Position numbers and translations under genes: made by a program | Assembly (NCBI RefSeq): GCF_000340215.1 | Contig: NW_006921536.1 | Span: forward strand, 2,767,016 to 2,831,015 | DNA length: 64,000 bases | Direction of reading: 5' to 3' | From: Pseudocercospora fijiensis CIRAD86 | Taxonomy: Eukaryota; Ascomycota; Dothideomycetes; Mycosphaerellales; Mycosphaerellaceae | Shown: one piece after another, positions 9,850 through 20,826 of the stretch | Position numbering within the stretch: position 1 is the first letter of the stretch | How the letters are laid out: every line of letters starts with the position of its first letter | The notes under the pieces: model-generated | What the model was told of the DNA's origin: nothing | What the model saw: the letters and a program-made list of their open reading frames with translations, nothing else | Databases searched by the model: none

Positions 9850-12800
9850 CGAAAAAAGAATAAGCGCCGCACTAACTGTTAGCCTTGTATAGCGTAAGAC
9901 TATCGACATTGTGCTAGCTATTATACGCTCCTGTCTTATATAAGACACGAAGGGCACTAACTATTAAACTAAGGTTATACTAGATCTAGGAAATTCAGTT
10001 AGTGCCCTTATTAGCTATCGCCTAGCTAAGTAATTAGACCTTCGACAATTGCCTAGAACTAACCTACTAACCCTTGCTTAGTTTAATAACGCTCGGCACT
10101 TAACCTATAGAGCCTACTATATTCCTATAGTTCTAAGGGACGACCTCGGCAATAAGCGCCTACTAGACTTTACTACCTACGTAGTAGATATAGATAGCCT
10201 CCTATCCGATATTGTTATTAGCAACCCTATTCTTAAGTACTACGTTGTAGTTATAGACTTAGGCAGCTAATAGTAGCGATTTAGAATCGCTAGGAGAGAG
10301 GATATTAAACACATTAATATTAGCGAGTGTCCTAATAATATTAGGGTCCTGTTTATTAGCAACCTAATACCCGCCTTAGCTAATCTAACTGCCGACCTAC
10401 TCGGTAGTAATAACGATAAACCTATGCCCCCTAATAGTATAGACCCTAATTAGCTCGAACGTATACTAGAGCCTATTCGAGAGACCTACATTAATGTGTT
10501 TAAACACTACCTAGCATCGACGTTGCCTATATTTAAAGAGACGGATTATAAGATTGACATTATAGAGGGCAAAGAGGTCCCTTTTAGTCCCCTCTACAAC
10601 CTTAGTAAACGAGAGCTTGCTATATTGCGTAAGTATCTAGAGGAAAACCTAGCTAATAGTCGAATTCGATATAGTAACAGCCCTACTAGTGCGCCTATCC
10701 TATTTGTTCTAAAGAAGGATAGTAGCCTACGCCTATATATCGATTATCGAGGGCTTAATACTATTACTATTAAAGACCGCTATCTACTTCCGCTTATTAA
10801 TAAGACCCTCGATCGCCTTTCTAGCGCTTACTACTACACTATATTAGACATTAAGGACGCCTATTACCGCATCCGTATTCGCAAGGGCGATAAATAGAAG
10901 ACAGCCTTCCGCACTCGTTATAGCTATTTCGAATACTTAGTTATACTATTTAGCCTAGCTAATACCCCTATAACATTCTAGTCCTATATTAATCGGGCCC
11001 TTTTAGGCCTATTAGACTATCTCTATATAGTTTACCTAGACGATATCCTAGTCTATATATACTTACCTAATATTATAGAGTACTAGGCTATAGTCCGTAA
11101 GGTACTCGACCGCCTACGGGCCTATAGCCTATATTGCAAGCCTTCTAAATGCACCTTCGCTACTAAGGAGGTAGCCTTTCTTAGCTTTATCGTATTAACT
11201 AATAGTGTTAAGGCTAATCCTAATCGGATTAAAACAATTACCGAATGGCCTATTCCTACGTCTATTAAAGAGCTTTAATTATTCCTCGGTTTTGCTAACT
11301 TCTACCGCCGCTTTATTAAGGGCTATTCGAGGTATATAATGCTACTAACTAAGCTTACTAAAACCAAGGCCAACCTAACTAGGGAGTTTAAATAGACTAA
11401 TAGAGCATAAGCCGCTTTTAACGGTCTAAAGCAACGCTTTACTAAAGTCCCCTTGTTATACTATTTCGTACTAAGCAAGCAGATCCGAATTAAGACTAAC
11501 GCTTTACAGTTCGCTATATCGGCTATTATGTCCTAGCAATTAGATAATAACTATTACTAGCACCCGATTGCCTTCTTTTTACAGAAGATAATTAATGCTA
11601 AGCGTCGCTACGAGACCTACGAGTAAGAGCTCTTAGCTATTATCGAGGCCTTTAAGTACTAGCGCTACTATCTCGATAGTGCCTAGTATACTATTTAGGT
11701 CTATACGGACTATAACAACCTCCGTAGAATTACGAAGGTTACTAGGGTTATAGGTCGATAGGCTAGATAGGCCGTCTACCTCGCTAGGTTTGATTTTAAT
11801 ATATTATATCGGCTAGGCGTAAGCAACCCTGCTAATAGCCTATCGAGGCGACCTAATTACGATAGCGGGACTTAGCAATCCATTAATTCATTGTTTCTAA
11901 CCCTATAGCATAAGATTGCTATAGCCCGTATTGTTAATAAGCAAGCGTAGGATAAGCGGCTTACCGGACTCTACGACGGCTTAAAGTATATTAATGCTCT
12001 TACTATATTAATAGTGCGTATTAAGGCAAGGGCTAAGGACACAGATAGGAGAAGTTATAATAACTCCCTAGTCGATATCGCTATATATAGTAATAGCGAT
12101 TAAAGCACTAATATAGTTAATCCGGCTACTAGTGCTATTATATATATATAATACGTACCTCGTTTAATAGCGAGGGTGCTATTAAATAACCTTGCAAATA
12201 GGGATAGTTAATCGTTTATAGATAAGCTGTTACGTACTTAGTAGAGGGACGCCTTTGCTACTAAACGTATCGATAAGCTTATAAGTAGGCGAAAGACTCG
12301 ATCTAGTAAGAGTAACAATTAGTCGATCGATAATAAAGGCTATTTAAAGTTCAAGGGCAGATACTATATCCCCGCTAAACATTCGATCCGATAAGAACTT
12401 CTTAAGCGACACTATAATAGTAAGCTTGCCGGTTACTATAGTATAGAGAGGTCGTACGAGCTACTATCGCGTACATACTACTAGCTAAATAGTAAGCGGG
12501 ATATAAAGGAATACGTTAACACGTATGCCGTATACTAACGTGTTAAGGCACTAAATTATTAGCCTTTTAGCGAGTTGTCCTTACTACTAATCCCTAATAA
12601 GCTATTCGTAGAGCTTATAATAGATTTTATTATAGGTCTTCCCCCTACTAAACGAAGAGGAAGCAGAGACGTCTTTAACGCTATACTAGTCGTTATAGAC
12701 CGATTTACTAAGGGTGCTCGCTACATTCCTACTCGGAAGGATTAGACGGCTATTAATATAGCTAAAGCACTATAGAACAATATCTTCTGCAGCTATTAGA

Positions 12801-13747
12801 GGACCCCTAAGGGGATAGTCTCCGACTAGGGCTCGATATTTATATCGTACTATTAGAGCGAAATATGCCTATAGCTAAGACTTAAGCATCGCCTGTCTAT
12901 AGCGTTCTATCTATAAATAGATAGCTAGACCGAGAGGCAAAATGCTACGCTATAGCAGTACCTACGTAGCTATATTAATAAGAACCCTAACGACTAGGTC
13001 AACCTCCTATAACTAGCCGAATTCGTATATAATAATAGTGTCTACTTATCTACTAAGGTGTTACCTTATTTCGCTATAATAGGCTAGAACGCTGCTATAC
13101 TACAAGACCCCCTATCGCTCGAGGCCGAGCGTAAGGAAAGGGAAGCGGGTTAACCTAAGATACTAGCGGCTATTAAGAGGGTTCAAAAGATGCGAGAAAT
13201 TCACGCTAAGATAGCTAACAAACTAGCAAAGGCCTAGGCCTATTAGAAGGCCTATTATAACAAACACTATACGCTAATAACCTTTAAGCAAGGCGATATA
13301 GTTATTCTAAGCACTAAGAACCTCCGTATCCGTAAATACCTATTGCCTAATAGCAAAACAAGGCCTAAGCTCGTACTAAGATACATTAGCCTATTCCGCA
13401 TTCGAGAAGCTAAGGGTATATAGGCTTACTAGTTGTAGCTTCCTCCTTATTATACTATCTATAACACCTTCTATATATCCCTCCTTAAGCCGTACTACCT
13501 ACGTAAAGGGGATAAGGCGCCTACTAAATCCGAGGATATACTAGCTAATAGTAAAGAGCTGTAGTCTATAGAACGTATCCTATATTACCGGACTAGGAAA
13601 GGCAAGAAGGAGTACCTATTAAGATAGCAAGGCTATTTACCTAAATAGGACTCGTAGGAAGCTAAAGGTTCCTTTAAGGATATAACCGAGTTGTTAGATA
13701 AGTATTAGACTAGCGTAAAGAACAAGAAGAAGGCTAAAAGCTTATAA
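9850..13747 (+). pseudogene. Pol polyprotein of first Gypsy family
   Basis: A protease-like segment (ILDLGNSVSALIS, about 9975-10015) is followed by reverse transcriptase with LYIDYRGLN and the catalytic YLDD (11033-11044). RNase H follows at about 11450-11850, ending in NPANSLSRRP. The integrase has an HHCC-like region, then DFIIGLP near 12630, SDxGSIF near 12820 and the Glu-containing TERQN near 12930, giving a D,D,E set. The C-terminus (about 13560-13710) resembles a chromodomain (ERILYYRTRKGKKEYLL, then DITELLDKY), which in chromoviruses directs integration to heterochromatin. TAA at 13745-13747 is the likely natural stop. A 133-codon open stretch (10496-10897) covers part of RT. Confidence 0.93.
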
Positions 13748-13770
13748 TGTTACTATTAAGGCCTAGGATT

Positions 13771-13794
13771 AATGCTACCCCCGGGGTGCTATTA
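13771..13794. repeat. CCCCGGGG palindrome after pol (first Gypsy family)
   Basis: The core TACCCCCGGGGTG with AAT...ATT arms lies 24 bp after the pol stop. It belongs to the same palindrome family that separates the ORFs of the second Gypsy family. Confidence 0.85.
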
Positions 13795-13799
13795 GCTAA

Positions 13800-14860
13800 C
13801 TAATCAGAGGCCGGCAAACTAGGACAATAAGACTACACCTAGGGCGCTACGACGCGTTAATTAGTCGCTGCTCTTTTAAGGATTCTACCTCTTTACTAAC
13901 GCGCCCTATAAGGCCCTTCTCCTAGTATTTAGGCCCCCCTCTTATTCCCTTATTCTATCGAGGTCTCGAGGCCTAGGCAATCGGCGCGGCTAGCGCGGCT
14001 ATATTAGTAACGGTATTGCGGAAGTGTATTATTAATTAAAGAAGAAGGTTAGAAGCGAGGTAAAGTTAGCGCTAAGACGGCTAGCGCCGCTATTGTTAAT
14101 ATTACTAACTATTGTCGCTACGCCTATAGAGACAACCTTACCTATACTACGAGCCTAAGGCACTAAGGGATTAATCAAAACTTTAAGGCTAAGTTAAAAT
14201 ATTAAGGCTTAAAAAGATTAAGTAGCTTAATAGACTAACTAACTAAGGGCAAAACTATAGAGCTAAGCTAGCTAGGGTCGATCTTACGGACAATAGGTTA
14301 CTCCTCGATCTTTCCGACCCTTTAAGCAAGGCGAACCTCTACTACTATACTTATAATAGCCTTTACCTATAGAAACTAGACGAGCTGTGCTTTTTAAAAG
14401 ATAAGATAAGATTAACAAGTAAAGGCTGCTAAACCTAACTAATTAGGGCTAGTAAAACTACGACAGTAAATAATAGCCCTTATAATAATAAGAACAACTC
14501 TCGGAAGCGGACATTTCTAGGTCTTTTAGAGTAGACGCAAAGAACTTAGAACGATATTACTTAGAACGGAGGCAGTGCTGCAATACCTCGTACGCCTACC
14601 TATTATAGCAGGGAAGGCGCGCTCGTATTATAATTAGTCGATAGTCCTTAATTCTTGTAGATATATATTACTTTAGGGTTTATTATATATAGGGATAGCG
14701 TAGTTAGAGTTAGACATTGTACTAGAAGGTAAGGTTTAATATAGTTACATAATTAGGTAGTTAAGCGTTCAATTTAGCGCGGCTAAATAGCTTAGTTAAT
14801 CTACTAAGTTAGCGGTAGCGGAGATTAGATTAGAATATAGATAGGCTACGAGGGCGCGGC
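13800..14860 (+). pseudogene. Extra frame between pol and 3' LTR, unassigned
   Basis: About 1 kb lies between the palindrome and the right LTR. One plus-strand frame is fairly continuous at about 14500-14860 if TAG is read as Trp/Gln, giving a Trp/Arg-rich translation that I do not recognise. The position corresponds to the third ORF of the second Gypsy family (3' of pol, after a palindrome), but no sequence similarity between the two was seen. It may be a degraded third gene or simply 3' untranslated sequence. Confidence 0.35.
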
Positions 14861-14878
14861 CTTTAGAAGGGAAGCGTA

Positions 14879-15008
14879 TATTAGAGGCTATATGTAATTG
14901 GTATATAACTAGGCCGAGTAAAGCTAGGGTCCTAATGCCTTAGGCAGGGCTTGGCGCTTAGCGTTAGGCTAACTAGCCTGCCTTCCTTCCTCTCCTCTTA
15001 GGTCTCTA
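14879..15008 (+). repeat. 3' LTR, first Gypsy family
   Basis: This 130-bp repeat matches 8056-8185. It is preceded by the purine tract AGAAGGGAAG and ends GGTCTCTA. Confidence 0.88.
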
Positions 15009-15732
15009 TATAGCAACTAAGGCCTCTAGTTTTAGGGAGAGGTAGGCAAAGGAGGGCGAGGACGTAAGAGGTCGCTTTAGCGATTCTCGAAGAGATACTA
15101 TTTATAGCGCTCGTTATATGTTATCGCCCTACGCTTCTATTCTACTATATATATTATAGTGCCTACTAACTAGCATATAGTGCGATAAGTATAGTATTAG
15201 CTTCTAGGCTTTATCGGTCTTCTCGAAATAGGACTTCTCGAAATAAGGCCTTCGGTATACCTAAGGCTACGGTCGTCGTTATCGTATTAGATACTTTTGT
15301 TAGCACTATTTGCTAGAAATGCGCTTAATCGACTCGGTCTAGCGTTATAGCGGCGGTATTATTGTTTAGAAAGCATCGTAAATTCGAGGAAGGAGATTTA
15401 GATAGAGGAAGCCTCGATAGCCCGCTAAGGCTCGGATTTACTATAGTATAATATCTGATTAGCGGGATTAGGCCGGCTTTAAGATCGCGATTTCCTCTTA
15501 CGTATCTATTAACTTTAGCTATATACCGATATCGATAAAGAATATAATAAAGAGCGTAACGGTACTAAAAACGCGAGAAATATATACTATACTATATGCT
15601 ATCTTAAAGGTCTACTATCTAGTCTACTGTCTACCGCGAAGTCCTGCTAAATAACCGCTAAATTAACGCTAAAACACGCGATTTCCGACCTACCGACAGT
15701 CTACGTATCTCTATACTATATCTACTACCTAC
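15009..15732. other. Unassigned RIP-like spacer
   Basis: This lies between the first Gypsy element and the solo LTR. No frame or repeat was confidently recognised; TpA-rich RIP composition throughout. Confidence 0.4.
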
Positions 15733-16011
15733 TAAAGGACGGAAACCAACACTACTACTACTACTTGTAGCAATAGTATAGGCTACCGAGGGTAATATAA
15801 CCTATAGCAATACGGGCAGCTATGTTTAGCAAGATAGGATAACGAGACTGTCGCTTAGGCTAATAACTAGAGCCCTATAATATAGGCATTATAGAAGTGT
15901 AATATAAATAATGTGCTATACGAGGTTGATAATCTGTCTACTCTGTAGAAGGAGGCCTCTTATATAGGCTCAAAACTGGCCTATAGGTGTAGGGCCGGTT
16001 ACTAGCTAATA
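15733..16011 (-). repeat. Solo LTR of second Gypsy family
   Basis: This 279-bp sequence matches the LTRs at 16485, 28512 and 57565. It is flanked by CTAC on both sides (15729-15732 and 16012-16015; CTACT on both sides if the first T is counted as flank), consistent with a target duplication. No internal element sequence adjoins it, so it is best read as a solo LTR left by LTR-LTR recombination. Confidence 0.85.
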
Positions 16012-16484
16012 CTACTCGGTAGATGCTACGATAGGATATTGTCGTCGATATTACTACTACGGCTGCTTGCTACACTTAAGCTTCTTATACGAGCGCCCTC
16101 GCTATATAGACCCTTAGTAGCTATAGGAATGCGAATGTTACGACTACTACGACGACTAATATAAGCCTATATTAACTGCTTAGTCGCCTCCTCTACTGTG
16201 ATATCGTCTTCTTCTTTAACAGGTAGAGCGGCAGGGCTAGCGGTAGTAGAGGCAGATCGACTAGGGCCTAGCTAAGCACTACGGCGCGTACGCTTTCGAG
16301 TAGATAGTATATCGGAAGGCCTAGTAGGATCGGAGACCGTAGGGCTATCGGACGGAGGGTTAGAAGGAGCCGCTATAGTAGGTATCTGCTAAGTCTGCTA
16401 CTAAGTTTGCTAAGCTAGGCCGTACTATATACCGGACTAGCGTATAGTATTCGCGAAGGCAGATCGTCTTAAGGAGTTATTAAG
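16012..16484 (-). pseudogene. Unassigned coding-like remnant beside Gypsy element
   Basis: A minus-strand frame of about 100 codons at about 16080-16390 is nearly free of stops, Ser/Pro/Thr-rich, and includes KRTRR and an acidic EEDD stretch. No domain was recognised. It may be part of a target gene broken by the neighbouring Gypsy insertions. Confidence 0.3.
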
Positions 16485-16764
16485 TAAAGGACGGAAACTA
16501 ATACTACTACTACTACTTATAGCAATAGTATAGGCTACCGAGGGTAATATAACCTATAGCAATATAGGCAGCTATGTTTAGTATAATAGGATAACGAGAC
16601 TGTCGCTTAGACTAGTAACTAGAGCCCTGCAATATAGGCATTATAGAAGTGTAATATAAACAATATACTATACGAGGTTGATAATCTATCTACTCTATAG
16701 AAGGAGGCCTCTTATATAGGCTCAAAACTCAGCCTAGGTATATAGGGCCGGTTACTAGCTAATA
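16485..16764 (-). repeat. 3' LTR, second Gypsy family copy a
   Basis: A 280-bp repeat, left end in window coordinates. On the minus strand it starts TATTAGCTAGTAACCGGC (originally TGTT) directly after the polypurine tract and ends CCGTCCTTTA. It matches 15733-16011, 28512-28790 and 57565-57844. Confidence 0.9.
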
Positions 16765-16879
16765 TCCCTCCCTTTCTTCGTATCTAACTAGACACGCTTC
16801 ACATTGCGCGCTTAAAACAAACAAACAGTCATATAGGGTACCTTAGCGCTCTTAGCTAAGGCCATTTTCAGAACTCCGC

Positions 16880-16902
16880 AATAATACCCCCGGGGTAGCA
16901 TT
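16880..16902. repeat. CCCCGGGG palindrome at end of third ORF
   Basis: Core TACCCCCGGGGTA with arms AATAA and GCATT. It lies just past the 3' end of the third ORF, at the same position as 57954-57976 in copy b. Confidence 0.85.
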
Positions 16903-16959
16903 AATCCTAGATACTATAATTGTATAAAAACAATTTCCTAAACAACTAATTACTATACA

Positions 16960-19692
16960 GACTTACTGTTGCTTTAGTGTACCGTAATCCTCGCTAGCGA
17001 TAACCTTATCTGCTAGTCGGCTCTCGAAATCTCCTCCGTATACGTTAAAGCTATTAGCACCGAAGTACTATCCCTTATAGCAAGCTTAATTAACGAGGAG
17101 GTTAGTAGCCTTTTCCTTCGTAGCTTTCTCCTAATCGTATAGATATTCCTTAAGTCCCTCGTTATTAAGCTAGAGGATCTATTTAACTTCGTTCTAAACA
17201 ACGTAACTTAACTAAGGAATCCTACTAACTAGGGCGTCGGAGATACAGCCGAGGCCTTCGACTAAGATAGCCGTAGGGAAAGCGAATAGTACGAAGGAGT
17301 TAGAGGCTAGGAGAGCGGTTAGATTACGGTACGCTTTAGCAACCTAAGAGACTATTAAGTTCTCGTAACCCTTAACCTTAGTGCCGTTAATAACGCGAGA
17401 GTAGCCTAGGTTAATTAATATACGGTTGTTCTTAGTCTTTAGATTACTATATAGTAGATATAGCATCTAAATAGAGACTTCGCACTCCTTTAGAGGGTTA
17501 AGGATCTACTCCGCTTTACGCCCCTCGCTATTAGGCTAACTATCGAATATATAGTCGAGGTCGTCGTCGGTAAGGTACTTATTAGTAAGCTTACCGATCT
17601 TATTTAGTAGGACTAGGCTACGAGCCTTAAGCTTCTTAACCTAGTTCGTAAAGACCTCGGGCTAGTATATACCTTCGACAATAGTAGAGCAGCTAGTCTT
17701 ATCCTTAGATATAAGGCAGACCTTAATACGTAGGTAACTAGCACCCTCGCTAGCTACGAGCTTAACTATATCTTGTCCGAGACGAGCAGACTCCTTAGAA
17801 GGACAGTTTTCGTAAGTACCGCTAACCTTAAAGAACTTAGTAGGCTTAGGGACGGAGATAAGCTTATATACGTAATTAGGTCGAAGGGCGACGGCTAAGA
17901 GCTATAGGGTAGGGTACTAGCGGACGATTTAGTTGCTTATACTATAAGTTTAAAGGGCATTGCGGCCTTCTTACTTAGACTTAGGCATCGTACGCATATA
18001 CTAAAGGTACATTTCAAACTCCTCCTATATTAGATCGATAAGGAAAGGAAGATATACTCTATAAGGCTCTTACAACTAACCGAAGACTTAAGGGAAGATA
18101 ACATTGCTAGTCTAACGAAAGCGATCGAAGGAGGTGCCTTAGCTAAGAATACCGGTAACGAACTTACTCTAGCGATCTATTAGCGTAAGGGCGCGAGTAA
18201 TAGTACTAGTAGGGTTAAACGCGTAGAGTCCTAGAGATATCGGGGCGTTAATAGGGCGTCTAGGAAACTAGTTAGTATAGGCCTAATTAGCCTTAAGGGT
18301 AGCGAAGGCATCTTAATTAGCGATATTACGTCCAATCTTTAATAGGCGGCTAATAAGGACACTCGTCTTAGCACTAGTATAGAGACTATACGCCTTAGCG
18401 GCCTTCTTAATATAGCTAGCACATATAGTAAACGGCTCTTCGCCTAGCTTGCTAAGGTCGTCGTACTACTAATAGATAGACAGGGCGATAGATACTTTGC
18501 CTATATCGGACTTAGGAACTATATCGATCTCGGTAATAAGATATACGATAGAGTTACCTTTATAGGAACTATAGATGTTCTTAGTTAATAGTATCGGCGA
18601 GAGGCCTCTATACCTACGCTTACTAAAGGAACCTTCGGAGGAAATACTATCTTCTAGTAGCGTATCTAGTATATTAATATCCGAGTTACTACGGTTAGTA
18701 CTAGAAGGTATAGTAGACTTCTTAGCGGCCTTCTAGAATGCCTAGCGAGCCTATAACGCCTTCTAACGCGCTACTTCTACCTTAGCGCGCTTATCTTAAA
18801 CTTCTTAAGGGACCTTACAGTTACAGGTCGAGCGGCGATCTTATACCTATATCTCTATAGCGAGCGCTAGACTAGTAGCCGTATCGGCTTCCGTCTTAAG
18901 GCGAAGGACCTTACGTTCGAGAACATCTACGATAGGAGCCTCTTAACCCTTAATAATAAAACCTATACTATTAATACGATAGCCCTTCTCTTTTAGTAGA
19001 TCTTTAGTAGACTAGGCGTTAAGATCCACCTCGGTAATAGCGTCCTTATACCGCTTCTAGTAGGCTATCGTAAAGTCGTTAAGTGCGAAGGTTAAGTTAA
19101 CTAATTGCTTACCGTACTTCTTACTAGCAGTAGAGACTCGATAGATTATAGTACGGGAAAGATACTCTACGCCCTCGCGACGGACCGGATGCTTATTAAC
19201 GAACGACGCAACCTACTTAGTACGCTCTTATCTATCGTAGGCGAAGTTAATAAGGCTCTTTAGGAGACTACTCGGACCTCCCTACTACTCGAAGGCTTAA
19301 TTAAGGTTCGTAAAGCGTATACGAATCGTAGTGCCTGCTATCTCGAGGCTATAGACGATAGGAAAGACTTAATAAAGCTCTATATCCTAAAGAACGTCTC
19401 GCTTAAAGATACGCTTACTAATATCCTAGCGTAAGTTGTTTATACCGTACGATACTAAGATAGCAGCCTTCTTAATATTTCGGTCGATAACGCGTAGTAA
19501 GGTACGAGCGGTCTTAATCTTCTTTTAGGGGTCGTCGATAGCGGTAACGATCTAGAAACAGTGCTCGAGACTAGTTATAGCGACTAAGGCGCTATCGGAG
19601 GGGGCTTCGATCGGGACTAATACGGCTAGGTTAAGGGCTAGTAGGTTGCTGCTACTACTAGCGCCTAGCGGATTTAGGGCGCCGGAAGACAT
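16960..19692 (-). pseudogene. Third ORF of second Gypsy family, env position, function unknown
   Basis: From the ATG at 19692 (MSSGALNPLGASSSS) the frame runs for about 900 codons, interrupted mainly by TAG/TAA. It is conserved in copy b (57990-60777; MSSGASNPLGASSS), so it belongs to the element. The translation is mostly charged and helical-looking, with KKIKTARTLLRVIDR early on. Near the C-terminus there is a hydrophobic run (LTALLASNSFVLFAF, about 17280-17330) that could be a membrane segment. No signal peptide, zinc finger or enzyme motif was recognised. The place 3' of pol is where env genes sit in env-bearing Gypsy elements, but similarity to any env was not seen. Confidence 0.65.
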
Positions 19693-20120
19693 CTTAGTCG
19701 ACCGGAGCGGAAAGGAGTTAGTAACGAATTTGCAAAAACGTTCGTAGCTTATTAATAATAATTAAAGGTTTTAGATAAAAGAAGGGGGAGGGGGGGTAGG
19801 CGGTAGTAAGTTAATTAGTATTTAAGTAGAAGAAAGAGCTTAGAAAGCTCGCCTTAAATAGGGTATAAAGGTAGCGTAGTCCGTATATTCCGGTAAAGCA
19901 AACGGATAACGACTATATATAGACCCTAAAAAGTAAAGCTATATATAAGACTCCTTTATTAGTAGGGTAGGCTAAAGTTTAACAATCGATCTAGCTAATT
20001 GCTAGTAGCGACTACGCGCCTTTATTAACCTCTAGCTTTCGTAGATTCTCGCGTACTCGAAATGTAACTAGTTAGTTCGAGTGCCTAGTAGTAATCTATA
20101 GTAGTAAGGCTAGCGGGACT

Positions 20121-20574
20121 AATAATACCCCCGGGGTAGTATTAGCTTTTCTCTAGAGATACTCGGCAACTAGGAGCAAATCGCCTAGGCCTAGCGTAGC
20201 TTATATTAGCCTATAGTACTGTCGTTATAGATATAGCATTACCTTTTATAGTAGTAGGCATATAAACGTAGCCCGTACGTTCTTCCTTCTTCTAGACACT
20301 AAGCTTAGCGGCCTAAGGTCCCTATTCTTAGAGGCTATAGGCCTAGGTTGCTACGTCTATCTAAGAGCTAGGAAGGGAGAGGGATCCTCCCTTTCTTAGT
20401 ATCCTACGTAACTAATGCTAATTAGGGTAGGAACAATTCTCTCTAGCGGGGTATCTTATTACCGTTGCTACCTAAGGGTAGTTGCTAGATACTAGGTAAC
20501 TAGAGGGAAGTAGCCCTAGAAGGGTAGGGGGTTAGATTTAGCTAACTTCCGAATGCTACCCCCGGGGTATTATT
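20121..20574. repeat. Palindrome-bounded spacer between pol and third ORF
   Basis: A 454-bp unit is bounded by palindromes at 20121-20143 and 20552-20574. The second is part of a longer inverted repeat, AACTTCCGAAT at one end and ATTCGGAAGTT at the other (20545-20584). Near the two ends, TACTCGGCAACTA and the reverse complement of TAGTTGCTAGATAC are related, suggesting weak subterminal inverted repeats. No coding frame was recognised. The same unit is at 61200-61667 in copy b. Confidence 0.7.
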
Positions 20575-20826
20575 CGGAAGTTATTCCTCGTATAGTTCTT
20601 TCTAAGGAAAAACAAAAAGAGTAAAGCTATAGTAACATTAATCGAAGGCAAAAGAGCAAAACAACCGATAAAGTAAAAGTAAAAGAGGGTAATAACCGAG
20701 AGTATTAACATTAGTAGGAACAGGCAGTAAGGACTAAAGCTATAGGGCGGCACTATATTAATAGCGCGGAGAATAGTTAATAGAGGCAAGGAAAGCAACG
20801 TAGTAGAGGCAGGAAAGGATATACGA

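Larger units (their letters stand above)
8056..15008 (+). mobile_element. Gypsy LTR retrotransposon, chromovirus-like (first family)
   Basis: A 6.95-kb element is bounded by two 130-bp LTRs (8056-8185 and 14879-15008). It carries gag with a zinc knuckle, then pol in the order protease, reverse transcriptase, RNase H, integrase and a chromodomain-like C-terminus. Integrase after RT/RNase H defines Ty3/Gypsy. A purine-rich tract (AGAAGGGAAG, 14865-14874) precedes the right LTR, as expected for the polypurine tract. The five bases outside the LTRs (TAGGC, TATAG) do not match, so no target duplication is claimed. An extra frame of about 1 kb lies between pol and the right LTR. Confidence 0.93.

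Noticed and set aside
15733..16011. 280-bp repeat as an independent MITE
   Set aside because: Two copies adjoin a purine tract and the same internal Gypsy sequence, and the ends are TG/CA-like, so it is an LTR.
20556..20798. 80-codon hydrophobic minus-strand frame after pol as a membrane protein gene
   Set aside because: It overlaps the palindrome, follows a pol stop shared by both copies, and copy b does not clearly keep it; more likely 3' noncoding sequence.
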